A stretch of 64,000 nt of DNA from Pseudomonas petrae (lineage in GTDB: Bacteria; Pseudomonadota; Gammaproteobacteria; Pseudomonadales; Pseudomonadaceae): the NCBI RefSeq assembly GCF_021728295.1, contig NZ_JAKJXE010000001.1:620001-684000 (forward strand), in the 5' to 3' direction. Below the pieces are notes generated by a model that made no database searches, was not told the origin of the DNA, and saw only the letters and a program-made list of their open reading frames with translations. The number at the start of each line of letters is the position of its first letter. Position 1 is the stretch's first letter. This document shows, in pieces, positions 35,854 through 45,173 of this stretch. Position numbers and translations under genes: made by a program.

Positions 35854-37205
35854 CCACTGCGTCCTTCTTTAGTGACACCCCGTGCCGCGCGCTCCTGCAG
35901 CCGCCGGGCCCCTGCGCTGTCGCCCTGGGCGGCAAGCAGCGCGGCCAGTTGCGCCAGGGTTTCCGGATGCTGCGGTTGCAGATACAACGCCTTGCGATAA
36001 AACCCTTGTGCCGCGCTCGTCTCCCCCGCCACTTCGCTGAGCAGGCCCAGCCAGTAAAACACCGGGGCCACGGGTTCAAAGCGCTTGAGGTACTGCTCGC
36101 ACGCAACCTTCGCCTCGGCACTACGCCCTTCGTTGGCAAGGGCCGCGATGCTGCGCAGCAACTCGGCAGCGTCGCCACTGCCAGCGCCCGTCGCCGCCAC
36201 CGCCTTGATGTCGGGTCTAAGCGCAGCCCTGCGTTCTTCGGTCAGCGCAGGATCACTCGACAACCTCGGCGCAAAGGGCTGCGGTTTAGGAGTGCCGCGC
36301 GACAGGGCCGATGTCGAGTGAGCAGACGTTGAGTGAGCAGACAATGAATCGCTTCGCGACGGCTGCATGGCTGGGGCACTCAGGACGCTGTGGGGTTCGG
36401 GAACAGCCTCTTCACGCCGACGAAAGGCGAACGATTGGGGAATGCCGATCGACACCATGCCCATGCGCCCGAGCAGGCTGCCCTCGGCGGGACCGATGAA
36501 CAGCACGCCATCGTCGCGAGTCATGCGCTTGAGTGCATCAAAGCCCTGACGCTGAGTGTCGACGTCGAAGTAGATCAGCAGGTTTCGGCAGAACACGAAG
36601 TCGTACGCCGACTGCGCCACCGGCATGGCGGGATCGAGCAGGTTGCCGGACTGAAAGCGGACCTGATCCCGCACCCGCTCCTCCAGGCGATAGCCCTCCT
36701 CGGCCGCGCTGAAAAAACGTTCCCGGAAACTCAGTTGATCGCCGCGAAAGGAGTTTTTGCCATACACGCCCCGGCGTGCGCGCTGGATTGAAAGCGGGCT
36801 GATGTCCACCGCCTCGACGCTGAAGTGCGGGCCTCGCAGACCGGCATCGAACAGCGCCATGGCGATCGAATAAGGCTCCTCGCCGGTGGAGCACGGCAAG
36901 CTGAGAATCCGCAGCGGACGCACACCGTTGAGCTGCGCCAGCCGGGCAGTGGCCAGTTTGCCGAGGGTGGCGAAGGATTCCGGATAACGGAAAAACCACG
37001 TCTCGGGGACGATCACCGCTTCGATCAGCGCCTGCTGCTCGTCCGTCGAAACGAGCAGCGTCTGCCAGTAGTCGTCGTGGTCCCGCGCCTTGGAGAGCGT
37101 GCAGCGCTGACGCACGGCGCGCTCGATGATCGCCTCGCCCACCGATGCGACGTCCAGCCCGATGCGGTCTTTGAGAAAGGCGAAGAAACGCGCATCGCTG
37201 CTCAT
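35850..37205 (-). CDS. wspC: WspC CheR-like methyltransferase with TPR
   Basis: Methylates the WspA chemoreceptor with SAM, countering WspF. 451 residues: CheR N-terminal helical domain (1-75), SAM-binding catalytic domain (RILSLPCSTGEEPYSIAMAL, FRKDLLIYFD-like FCRNLLIYFD), a Ser/Pro-rich linker (about 290-340) and C-terminal TPR-like helices (ANEGRSAEAKVACEQYLKRF, FYRKALYLQPQHPETLAQLA). The TPR tail is typical of WspC and may bind WspD. It overlaps wspB and wspD by four bases each. Confidence 0.94.
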   Translation of the reverse strand: MSSDARFFAFLKDRIGLDVASVGEAIIERAVRQRCTLSKARDHDDYWQTLLVSTDEQQALIEAVIVPETWFFRYPESFATLGKLATARLAQLNGVRPLRILSLPCSTGEEPYSIAMALFDAGLRGPHFSVEAVDISPLSIQRARRGVYGKNSFRGDQLSFRERFFSAAEEGYRLEERVRDQVRFQSGNLLDPAMPVAQSAYDFVFCRNLLIYFDVDTQRQGFDALKRMTRDDGVLFIGPAEGSLLGRMGMVSIGIPQSFAFRRREEAVPEPHSVLSAPAMQPSRSDSLSAHSTSAHSTSALSRGTPKPQPFAPRLSSDPALTEERRAALRPDIKAVAATGAGSGDAAELLRSIAALANEGRSAEAKVACEQYLKRFEPVAPVFYWLGLLSEVAGETSAAQGFYRKALYLQPQHPETLAQLAALLAAQGDSAGARRLQERAARGVTKEGRSG

Positions 37206-37738
37206 GGCGCGGCCTCGAAGGCATCAAGGCTCATGGGCTGCTCGGGAAACAACAGTTCGCGCACGGCGTCACTGAGCAAGTCTTCCACGCGTATCCATTG
37301 CAGCAGGCCGTGTTCGTCCTCGCGCACCGGGCCCAGATACGGCGCCTGCGAGTTGTCCAGGCCGTAGGCTTTGAACTCATGGGGCGAGCAGCGCAGCGTG
37401 TCGGTCGCCTGTTCGAGGATCAAGCCCAACTCCCGCACCGGGCGATCGCCGCCAAGGCGGTAATGCACCAGCACCAGCCGTGTGCTGGTGCGCACCTGAG
37501 CGGGATGGCCGAAGGTCAGCGCGCTGAGGTCGATGACCGGCACGATCGCGCCCCGATGGGCAAACACCCCGGCGACCCAGTGCGGCGCTTGTGCGATGGG
37601 CTTGAGCACCAGCCGTGGCAGCACTTCGGCGACTTCTGTCGCTTGCAGCGCATAGCGTTCCGCGCCGATGCGGAACAGCAGGAACAGCTTGTTCTTCGGC
37701 AACACCGCAGCGCTGCGCTTGGCTGAATGCTCGATCAT
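37202..37738 (-). CDS. wspB: WspB CheW-like coupling protein
   Basis: A single CheW domain of 178 residues (LFLLFRIGAERYALQATEVAE, VAGVFAHRGAIVPVIDLSAL, RLVLVHYRLGG). It couples WspA to the kinase WspE. It has no N-terminal cysteine region, unlike WspD. It starts nine bases after wspA and overlaps wspC by four bases. Confidence 0.93.
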   Translation of the reverse strand: MIEHSAKRSAAVLPKNKLFLLFRIGAERYALQATEVAEVLPRLVLKPIAQAPHWVAGVFAHRGAIVPVIDLSALTFGHPAQVRTSTRLVLVHYRLGGDRPVRELGLILEQATDTLRCSPHEFKAYGLDNSQAPYLGPVREDEHGLLQWIRVEDLLSDAVRELLFPEQPMSLDAFEAAP

Positions 37739-37747
37739 GGGCCTGAC

Positions 37748-39370
37748 TCAGACCTTGAAACGCGAAACGCCGCTACGCAGCCCCACCGCCACCTGGCTCA
37801 GCTCGTCGATGGCGAAGCTGGCCTGACGCAGGGATTCGACGGTCTGGCTGCTGGCATCGCCCAACTGCACCAGCGCCTGGTTGATCTGTTCGGCGCCGGT
37901 GGCCTGGGCCTGCATGCCTTCGTTGACCATCAAGACACGCGGCGCCAGCGCCTGCACCTGATGGATGATCTGCGAAAGCTGCTCGCCGACCTGGGTGACT
38001 TCGTACATGCCGCGACGCACTTCTTCGGAGAACTTGTCCATGCCCATGACGCCCGCCGACACTGCCGACTGGATCTCGCGAACCATCTGTTCAATGTCGT
38101 AGGTGGCCACGGCGGTCTGGTCGGCCAGACGCCGGACCTCGGTCGCGACGACGGCAAAGCCTCGGCCGTATTCGCCGGCTTTTTCGGCTTCGATGGCCGC
38201 GTTGAGCGACAACAGGTTGGTCTGGTCGGCGACTTTGACGATGGTCACCACGACCTGATTGATGTTGCCGGCCTTCTCATTGAGGATCGCCAGCTTGGAG
38301 TTGACCAGATCGGCCGCGCCCATGACCGAGTGCATGGTTTCTTCCATCCGCGCCAGGCCTTGCTGACCGGAGCCCGCCAGGACCGAAGCCTGATCCGCAG
38401 CCGAAGTCACTTCCGTCATGGTGCGCACCAGATCCCGGGACGTCGCGGCAATCTCGCGGGACGTGGCGCCGATTTCCGTTGTCGTCGCAGCGGTCTCGGT
38501 GGCCGTTGCCTGTTGCTGTTTGGAGGTGGCGGCAATCTCGGTCACCGACGTGGTCACCTGAATCGACGAGCGCTGCGCCTGGGACACCAATGCGGCGAGC
38601 TCGGCGACCATGTCGTTGAAACCGGTCTGCACCGATCCGAACTCATCGTTGCGGTCCAGCGCCAGCCGCGTGCTCAGGTCACCGGTGCGCATGGTGTCGA
38701 GAATCTGCACGATGCGGTTCATCGGTGCCAGAATCGCGCGCATCAGCAACAAGCCGCAGGCAGCCGCCGCCAGCAAGGCGATGATCAGCGAGATGCCGAG
38801 GGTGATTTTGGCGCTGGAAACAGCGGCCTGAATGGCGTCGGAGGCCTTGTCGGCGACCACCTTGTTCTTGGCGCCGAGGGCGTTGAGTTGCTTGCGGCCC
38901 TCAAACCACATGGGCGTCAGCTGCTCTGTGAAAATTCGCTGGGCCAGCGCGTAATTATCGCCCTGATAGGCCGCGAGCACGCCGTTGAGCACCAACTGGT
39001 AACGTTCGCGCAGTTGCAGGAACTGGGCAAAATCATTGCGATCGGACTCGTTGAAAATGCTCTTCTGGTAATTGACGATCTGCGCCTGCAGGCGGTCTTC
39101 GAAGTCTTTGTACTGGTCTTCTTCAGCGCTGGTGAGGTCGCGACCGGCGCCTTCACTGAGTAAATGCTGGGTGGCTACGTAGCTTTCAACCCAGGCACCG
39201 CGCACGGTGCTGCTGTAAAACACGCCGGGCAGCGCGTCCAGCCGTACCGCATCGCCGCTGGTCTCAATCACCAACAGGCGATTGAACGCCACGACCACCA
39301 TCAACAGCATGATGGCGATGATGACAGCGAAGCTCGCCAAAATCCGTTGACGCAACGTCCAGTTCTTCAC
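37748..39370 (-). CDS. wspA: WspA methyl-accepting chemoreceptor
   Basis: Surface-responsive receptor that activates the Wsp kinase. 540 residues: membrane helix 1 (10-30), periplasmic four-helix domain (about 31-188), membrane helix 2 (about 190-212), HAMP (213-265), and a cytoplasmic signalling domain whose hairpin tip reads VADQTNLLSLNAAIEAEKAG. The start codon is GTG with GAGGG at a good distance. It is the first gene of the seven-gene operon, and the 346-base gap upstream holds its promoter. Confidence 0.95.
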   Translation of the reverse strand: MKNWTLRQRILASFAVIIAIMLLMVVVAFNRLLVIETSGDAVRLDALPGVFYSSTVRGAWVESYVATQHLLSEGAGRDLTSAEEDQYKDFEDRLQAQIVNYQKSIFNESDRNDFAQFLQLRERYQLVLNGVLAAYQGDNYALAQRIFTEQLTPMWFEGRKQLNALGAKNKVVADKASDAIQAAVSSAKITLGISLIIALLAAAACGLLLMRAILAPMNRIVQILDTMRTGDLSTRLALDRNDEFGSVQTGFNDMVAELAALVSQAQRSSIQVTTSVTEIAATSKQQQATATETAATTTEIGATSREIAATSRDLVRTMTEVTSAADQASVLAGSGQQGLARMEETMHSVMGAADLVNSKLAILNEKAGNINQVVVTIVKVADQTNLLSLNAAIEAEKAGEYGRGFAVVATEVRRLADQTAVATYDIEQMVREIQSAVSAGVMGMDKFSEEVRRGMYEVTQVGEQLSQIIHQVQALAPRVLMVNEGMQAQATGAEQINQALVQLGDASSQTVESLRQASFAIDELSQVAVGLRSGVSRFKV

Positions 39371-39716
39371 AGTCAGCCCTCAAGGGTTCAACACCGGCAT
39401 GGCCGGGTTCAAGAAGCGGACCGACGAACGGTCCAAAGCGAGCGGGAGTATAGCCTAGTGCCTTCCCAATAAACGGGCTGTTTCCGACAAGGAAAACGCC
39501 ATAACACACAGCCAGATCGGAAGTGTCCTACACGCTATCGGCTTGATGTGGCGTTGCTTGATGGTGCAAGTGCATTGATGGCGGATGTCTGGAGGGGGCT
39601 TTTAAAGCGCGGGAGAAGGATGCGGGTCAGGCCTCAGTGATCGTTGGGGCTGACCCGGCAGGTTGGCGGGTATCGGATGTTGCATGTGTGACGGGTCGCC
39701 GGACAGACCCGCTGGT
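39371..39716. promoter_or_regulatory. wspA upstream region
   Basis: Intergenic gap between wspA and the DUF533 gene, both on the minus strand. A TATACT box (39447-39452, minus strand) lies about 77 bp before the wspA GTG, with no good -35. I see no gene in this stretch. Confidence 0.4.
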
Positions 39717-40475
39717 TTACGGCTGCGCCTGACGCACCTGATGCTCAAGCTCGGTTTTGAGGGCCGGATCGAGCTTCAGCTGCTTGGCGAGTTCGTCCAG
39801 GTAAGCGCGCTCCATGAAGTGTTCTTCGTCGACCATCATCACGCTGGCCAGGTACATCTCGGCGGCGATTTCCGGGGTCTGCGCCGCGCGGGCGACATCG
39901 GCTGGGTCCAGCGGCTTGTTTAGTTCGGCGTGCAGCCATTGCTGCAGTTCGTTGTCGCCGGTGATGCGGGTGAACTCGCCTTCGATCAGTTCGCGTTCAC
40001 GCTCGTCGACGTGGCCGTCGGCCTTGGCCGCTGCCACCAGCGCCCGCAGGATGGCCTCGCTATGCTGCTCGACCTGGGCCGGTGGCACGCGGTCCACGGT
40101 TTGCGGTTCCACCGGTTGCGCCACGCCCTGACTCGCCTGCCAGTTGCCATAGGCCTTGTATGCCAGCACGCCCAACGCCGCGAGCCCGCCGTAGGTCAGC
40201 GCTTTGCCGCCCATCTTGCGTGCGCCTTTGTTGCCCATCAGCAAGCCCATCGCGCCCGCCGCCAACGCACCGCCGCCGGCACCGGAAAGCAGCCCGCCAA
40301 GGCTGCCGCCCAGCTTGCCTCCCAGGCCGCTGCCACCGACCTTGCCGAGCAGATCGCCAAGCCCGCCCTGCCCGTTTTGCCCGCTTTTGCCGCTCTTGTC
40401 GTGGGCGCCGGCCTTGTTTTGCAGCAGGTCCTGACCGGATTTCAACAATTGATCGAGTAAACCGCGAGTGTTCAT
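39717..40475 (-). CDS. DUF533 (TerB-like) membrane protein
   Basis: 252 residues. An N-terminal Gly/Lys/Gln-rich segment (about residues 25-70) is followed by two hydrophobic segments (ALAAGAMGLLMG and YGGLAALGVLAY) and a C-terminal helical domain (125-245) with the TerB-like acidic motif AKADGHVDERERELIEGEF. This is the DUF533/YebE family of inner-membrane proteins with unknown function; TerB-like domains bind metals in some relatives. AAGGTGA precedes the ATG. It is transcribed toward wspA but separated by 346 bp. Confidence 0.83.
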   Translation of the reverse strand: MNTRGLLDQLLKSGQDLLQNKAGAHDKSGKSGQNGQGGLGDLLGKVGGSGLGGKLGGSLGGLLSGAGGGALAAGAMGLLMGNKGARKMGGKALTYGGLAALGVLAYKAYGNWQASQGVAQPVEPQTVDRVPPAQVEQHSEAILRALVAAAKADGHVDERERELIEGEFTRITGDNELQQWLHAELNKPLDPADVARAAQTPEIAAEMYLASVMMVDEEHFMERAYLDELAKQLKLDPALKTELEHQVRQAQP

Positions 40476-40736
40476 GACGTCACCTTCAGAAGAGGGAAAG
40501 ACGATTCGACCCGCAGGTTAAGGCGAAGGCACCGGCGGCAGTTGGGCGGGTTTGCTTCTGAATGTTGCGGCTGCCGGGTGTCCTAAGGCCGGATGATGAT
40601 GGGTTTTCATTCACCCGTGTCCGCCTGCACGAATGGGCTCGGTATTTGCTGCGTCAAGTTTGTCGAGGATCGAACTGGGCACTACGCTCTGCACCACCGA
40701 TCTCTGCCCAAACAACCACCATGAGGCAAACCCACC

Positions 40737-41888
40737 ATGTCCGTGCACAAGACCGCGATTCTGAGCGCCGTTATTTCCGCACTATTCACCAGCGGCGCGG
40801 TGCAGGCCGCTGAAGCACTCACGGCGGTGGGCGATGGCGAGGGTCAGCTGGATATCGTGGCGTGGCCGGGGTACATCGAGCGAGGCGAAAGCGACAAGGC
40901 CTACGACTGGGTGACCGGCTTCGAGCAGGAGACCGGCTGCAAGGTCAACGTCAAGACAGCCGCGACGTCCGACGAGATGGTCAGCCTGATGACCAAGGGC
41001 GGGTATGACCTGGTCACCGCATCGGGCGACGCGTCATTGCGTTTGATCGCCGGCAAGCGGGTGCAGCCCATCGACCCCACGCTGATCCCGAACTGGAAAA
41101 CCCTCGACCCGCGCCTGAAAGATGGCCCCTGGTATACGGTCGAGAACAAAACGTACGGCACGCCGTACCAGTGGGGGCCGAACGTGCTGATGTACAACAC
41201 CAACGTGTTCAAGACGCCGCCGGTGAGCTGGAGCGTGGTGTTCGAGCCGCAGGATTTGCCCGACGGCAAACCGAACAAGGGCCGGGTCCAGGCGTATGAC
41301 GGGCCGATCTATATCGCCGACGCCGCGCTGTACTTGAAGACCGCCAAGCCGGAACTGAATATCGTCGACCCTTACCAGCTCACCGAGACTCAGTACAAGG
41401 CCGTGCTCGACCTGCTCCGCGCCCAGCAGCCCCTCATTCACCGCTACTGGCACGACGCGACGGTGCAGATGAGCGACGTGAAAAACGAAGGCGTGGCGGC
41501 GTCCAGTTCGTGGGGCTACATGGTCAACGGGCTGGTCGCCGACAAGCAGCCCGTCGCCTCGACCATCCCGCAGGAAGGCGCCACCGGCTGGGCCGACACC
41601 ACGATGTTGCACGCCGAGGCCAAACACCCCAACTGCGCCTACAAGTGGATGAACTGGTCGCTGCAACCGAAGGTTCAGGGCGACGTTGCCGCCTGGTTCG
41701 GCTCCCTGCCGGTGGTGCCCGACGCGTGCAAGGGCAACGAACTGCTCGGCGCCGAGGGTTGCGAGACCAACGGGTTCGACCTGTTCGAAAAGATCGCTTT
41801 CTGGAAAACACCCCAGGCCGAGGGCGGAAAGTACGTGCCGTACAGCCGCTGGACGCAGGATTACATTGCGATCATGGGTGGCAGGTAA
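40737..41888 (+). CDS. ydcS: ABC transporter periplasmic binding protein, YdcS family
   Basis: 383-residue periplasmic solute-binding protein of the PotD/PotF class with a Sec signal (cleavage probably after VQA). Motifs shared with E. coli YdcS are long and clear: LDIVAWPGYIERG, VNVKTAATSDEMVSLMTKGG, YGTPYQWGPN and the terminus YSRWTQDYIAIMGG. It is therefore the binding protein of a polyamine-type importer. Its ligand is inferred as putrescine, spermidine or a related cation. E. coli YdcS has also been linked to polyhydroxybutyrate synthesis. It is followed by ydcT, but a REP pair lies in the gap. Confidence 0.9.
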   Translation: MSVHKTAILSAVISALFTSGAVQAAEALTAVGDGEGQLDIVAWPGYIERGESDKAYDWVTGFEQETGCKVNVKTAATSDEMVSLMTKGGYDLVTASGDASLRLIAGKRVQPIDPTLIPNWKTLDPRLKDGPWYTVENKTYGTPYQWGPNVLMYNTNVFKTPPVSWSVVFEPQDLPDGKPNKGRVQAYDGPIYIADAALYLKTAKPELNIVDPYQLTETQYKAVLDLLRAQQPLIHRYWHDATVQMSDVKNEGVAASSSWGYMVNGLVADKQPVASTIPQEGATGWADTTMLHAEAKHPNCAYKWMNWSLQPKVQGDVAAWFGSLPVVPDACKGNELLGAEGCETNGFDLFEKIAFWKTPQAEGGKYVPYSRWTQDYIAIMGGR

Positions 41889-41935
41889 GCGTATTCAGGC
41901 CCGGGGAATCTCTCTGGGTAGATACATCCATCCAT

Positions 41936-42024
41936 TGTAGGAGCGCGCTTGCCCGCGATTATGGTGTGTCATACAGCATCAACGTCACAGGCATGTCGCA
42001 ATCGCGGGCAAGCGCGCTCCTACA
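41936..42024. repeat. REP pair inside the ydcS-ydcT gap
   Basis: TGTAGGAGCGCGCTTGCCCG and its inverted copy CGGGCAAGCGCGCTCCTACA lie about 48 bp apart. Unlike most copies here it sits between two genes of one predicted operon. Confidence 0.88.
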
Positions 42025-42077
42025 AATACAAACCTGCCCAGTGCACACATCGAGAAAGATTTCGGGAATTAGCCACC

Positions 42078-43139
42078 ATGACCCATGCTGTCCAGTTCAC
42101 CCACGTCTCGCGGCTGTTCGGCGAGGTGAAAGCCGTGGACCGGGTGTCCATCGACATCGAGGACGGCGAGTTCTTTTCCATGCTCGGCCCCTCGGGTTCA
42201 GGCAAGACCACCTGCCTGCGCCTGATCGCGGGCTTCGAGCAACCCAGCGCCGGCTCGATCCGCATTCATGGCCAGGAAGCCGCCGGCCTGCCGCCCTACC
42301 AACGTGACGTCAACACGGTGTTTCAGGACTACGCGCTGTTTCCCCACATGAACGTGCGGGACAACGTCGCCTACGGGCTGAAAGTCAAAGGCGTCGGCAA
42401 GGCCGAACGAATCAAGCGGGCCGACGAGGCCCTGAGCATGGTCGCACTCGAAGGCTACGGCGCGCGCAAACCCGTGCAACTGTCCGGCGGCCAGCGTCAG
42501 CGTGTGGCCCTGGCGCGGGCACTGGTCAATCGCCCACGCGTGCTGCTGCTCGACGAGCCTCTCGGTGCACTCGACCTGAAGCTGCGCGAACAGATGCAGA
42601 GCGAACTGAAAAAACTGCAGCGCCAGTTGGGCATCACCTTCATCTTCGTCACCCACGACCAGACCGAAGCGCTGTCCATGTCGGACCGGGTCGCGGTGTT
42701 CAACAAGGGCCGTATCGAGCAAGTCGATACGCCGCGCAATCTGTACATGAAACCGGCAACGACCTTCGTGGCGGAATTCGTGGGCACCTCCAACGTCGTG
42801 CGTGGCGAACTGGCGCAGGCGTTGAGCGGCAACCCGGACGCTTTCTCTATTCGGCCCGAGCACATTCGTTTTGCCGAGGGCGTTGCGGCGAGCCGCGACG
42901 TTGAGGTCAGCGGCGTGCTGCACGACATTCAATATCAGGGCAGCGCTACCCGCTACGAGGTAAAACTGGATAGTGGCCAAACGCTCACTGTCAGCCAGGC
43001 CAACAGCCAATGGCTGGACACCGGCGCGCACCATCAGGCAGGGCAACGCGTTACCGTTCGCTGGGCGCGGGAAGCAATGATTGCGCTGCATGACGCGCCA
43101 CGTGAATCGCCAGAAATCGCGCCGTGCGAGGCGCATTGA
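42078..43139 (+). CDS. ydcT: ABC transporter ATP-binding protein, YdcT/PotA family
   Basis: 353-residue ATPase that powers uptake of the YdcS ligand. Walker A GPSGSGKTT, Q-loop FQDYALFPHMNV, signature LSGGQRQR, Walker B VLLLDEPLGALD and switch His VTHDQTE are all intact. A C-terminal TOBE domain (about 270-345) is present. I start it at MTHAVQFTHVSR; an upstream in-frame start would read through the REP. Ribosome binding is weak, so translation may depend on that context. One base separates it from the next gene. Confidence 0.92.
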   Translation: MTHAVQFTHVSRLFGEVKAVDRVSIDIEDGEFFSMLGPSGSGKTTCLRLIAGFEQPSAGSIRIHGQEAAGLPPYQRDVNTVFQDYALFPHMNVRDNVAYGLKVKGVGKAERIKRADEALSMVALEGYGARKPVQLSGGQRQRVALARALVNRPRVLLLDEPLGALDLKLREQMQSELKKLQRQLGITFIFVTHDQTEALSMSDRVAVFNKGRIEQVDTPRNLYMKPATTFVAEFVGTSNVVRGELAQALSGNPDAFSIRPEHIRFAEGVAASRDVEVSGVLHDIQYQGSATRYEVKLDSGQTLTVSQANSQWLDTGAHHQAGQRVTVRWAREAMIALHDAPRESPEIAPCEAH

Positions 43140-43140
43140 G

Positions 43141-44091
43141 ATGGGTCAGACGTTCACTGGCTCGGCGCCGATGCAACGGCAATCGCCACTCCGGCACTTT
43201 TCCAACCTCCTGTATCGCCGCCCGAACCTGTACCTGTCGCTGCTGCTGATCCCGCCGCTGCTGTGGTTTGGCGCGATCTACCTCGGCTCACTGCTGGGGC
43301 TGTTGTGGCAAGGCTTCTATACCTTCGACGACTTCAGCATGACCGTGACGCCCGACCTGACCCTGGCGAACTTTGGCGCGCTGTTCAACCCGGCCAATTT
43401 CGACGTCATTCGGCGCACCCTGACCATGGCCGTTGCGGTGTCGATCGCCAGCGCCATCGTCGCCTTCCCCATTGCGTATTACATGGCGCGCTATACCACC
43501 GGCAAAACCAAGGCGTTCTTTTACATCGCGGTGATGATGCCGATGTGGGCCAGTTACATCGTCAAGGCCTATGCCTGGACGCTGCTGCTGGCAAAGGGCG
43601 GCGTCGCGCAATGGTTTGTTCAGCATCTAGGGCTGGCGCCGGTGTTGCAGTGGCTGTTGAGCGCGCCCGGCATCGGCGGCAGCACGTTATCGACCTCGCA
43701 TCTGGGGCGATTCATGGTGTTCGTCTACATCTGGCTGCCGTTCATGATCCTGCCGATTCAGGCCTCCCTCGAACGCTTGCCGCCGTCACTGCTGCACGCC
43801 TCCGCCGACCTGGGCGCCACGCCCCGGCAGACGTTTATGCAAGTCATTCTGCCGCTGTCGGTGCCAGGCATTGCGGCGGGCTCGATCTTCACGTTTTCGC
43901 TGACGCTGGGGGATTTCATCGTGCCGCAACTGGTCGGCCCGCCGGGTTACTTCATCGGCAGCATGGTGTATGCCCAGCAAGGCGCCATCGGCAATATGCC
44001 CATGGCGGCGGCGTTTACGCTGGTGCCCATCGTGCTGATTGCGATTTATCTGGCCATCGTCAAGCGTCTGGGGGCTTTCGATGCACTCTGA
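43141..44091 (+). CDS. ydcU: ABC transporter permease, YdcU/PotB family
   Basis: A 316-residue inner-membrane permease with about six helices (first near [21 protein letters not shown]). The EAA-like cytoplasmic loop is [20 protein letters not shown]. It is translated from an ATG that follows the ydcT stop by one base. Together with YdcV it forms the channel of the importer. Confidence 0.9.
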   Translation: MGQTFTGSAPMQRQSPLRHFSNLLYRRPNLYLSLLLIPPLLWFGAIYLGSLLGLLWQGFYTFDDFSMTVTPDLTLANFGALFNPANFDVIRRTLTMAVAVSIASAIVAFPIAYYMARYTTGKTKAFFYIAVMMPMWASYIVKAYAWTLLLAKGGVAQWFVQHLGLAPVLQWLLSAPGIGGSTLSTSHLGRFMVFVYIWLPFMILPIQASLERLPPSLLHASADLGATPRQTFMQVILPLSVPGIAAGSIFTFSLTLGDFIVPQLVGPPGYFIGSMVYAQQGAIGNMPMAAAFTLVPIVLIAIYLAIVKRLGAFDAL

Positions 44092-44890
44092 AAAAGCGTC
44101 GTGGGGCCTGAAGATCGCCGCCTGGGGCGGGCTGGTTTTTCTGCATTTTCCGATCCTGATCATCTTCGTCTACGCCTTCAACACCGAAGACGCTGCCTTC
44201 AGCTTCCCGCCGAAAGGCTTCACCCTGAAGTGGATCAGCGTGGCGTTCGCGCGACCGGACGTGCTGGAATCTATCAAGCTGTCGCTGCAAATCGCCTGCG
44301 TTGCCACGCTGATCGCACTGGTGCTCGGCACGCTGGCCTCGGCGGCGCTGTACAGGCGTGACTTCTTCGGCAAGGACGGCATTTCGCTGATGCTCATTCT
44401 GCCCATCGCCCTGCCCGGCATCATCACCGGGCTGGCCTTGCTGTCAGCGTTCAAGGCCCTGGGGATCGAGCCGGGGATGTTTACCATCATCGTTGGCCAC
44501 GCGACCTTCTGCGTGGTGATCGTCTACAACAACGTCATCGCCCGCCTGCGCCGCACCTCCCACAGCCTGATCGAAGCCTCGATGGACCTCGGCGCCGACG
44601 GCTGGCAGACCTTTCGCTACATCATCATGCCGAATCTGGGCTCGGCGCTGCTGGCCGGAGGCATGCTGGCGTTTGCCCTGTCGTTCGACGAAATCATCGT
44701 CACCACCTTCACCGCCGGGCACGAACGCACCCTGCCCATCTGGCTGCTCAACCAACTCAGCCGCCCACGGGACGTGCCGGTGACCAATGTCGTGGCGATG
44801 CTCGTGATGATGGTGACCATGCTGCCGATCCTCGGTGCGTACTACCTGACTCGGGGTGGGGAAAGCGTGGCGGGGAGTGGGGGGAAGTGA
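44081..44890 (+). CDS. ydcV: ABC transporter permease, YdcV/PotC family
   Basis: A 269-residue inner-membrane permease with six helices and the EAA loop [22 protein letters not shown]. Its start overlaps the ydcU stop by 11 bases. The C-terminus ([18 protein letters not shown]) is the last helix. It completes the ydcSTUV operon. Confidence 0.9.
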   Translation: MHSEKASWGLKIAAWGGLVFLHFPILIIFVYAFNTEDAAFSFPPKGFTLKWISVAFARPDVLESIKLSLQIACVATLIALVLGTLASAALYRRDFFGKDGISLMLILPIALPGIITGLALLSAFKALGIEPGMFTIIVGHATFCVVIVYNNVIARLRRTSHSLIEASMDLGADGWQTFRYIIMPNLGSALLAGGMLAFALSFDEIIVTTFTAGHERTLPIWLLNQLSRPRDVPVTNVVAMLVMMVTMLPILGAYYLTRGGESVAGSGGK

Positions 44891-45002
44891 AGGGGTTTTA
44901 CTGTGTGATGCCGGCGCGCAGAACTGTGCAGGCATGTCAGCCGATAAGCGCGACCCGGAGACATAGTGAGGGCATGTTGAGTTTGCAGGCCGACTCGGAC
45001 CA

Positions 45003-45098
45003 CATGTGGGAGCGAGCTTGCTCGCGAAGAGGTCCGTACATCCGCTAAATTCCCGGCGACTGGAATACCGTCTTCGCGAGCAAGCTCACTCCCACATG
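45003..45098. repeat. REP pair, GAGCGAGCTTGCTCGCGAA type
   Basis: CATGTGGGAGCGAGCTTGCT and its inverted copy (ending CAAGCTCACTCCCACATG) lie about 40 bp apart. A third REP subtype in the window, located between the convergent ydcV and old-yellow-enzyme genes. Confidence 0.85.
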
Positions 45099-45173
45099 GA
45101 TCTTCTCCAGTAGAACCAGCATCACAGAGCAAAAGATGCTGGAGCAGTGCAGATCAGCTATTCAGCGTCGTGA

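Noticed and set aside
41949..42077. Upstream extension of ydcT through the REP
   Set aside because: The extra residues come from REP DNA and do not match any ATPase N-terminus.
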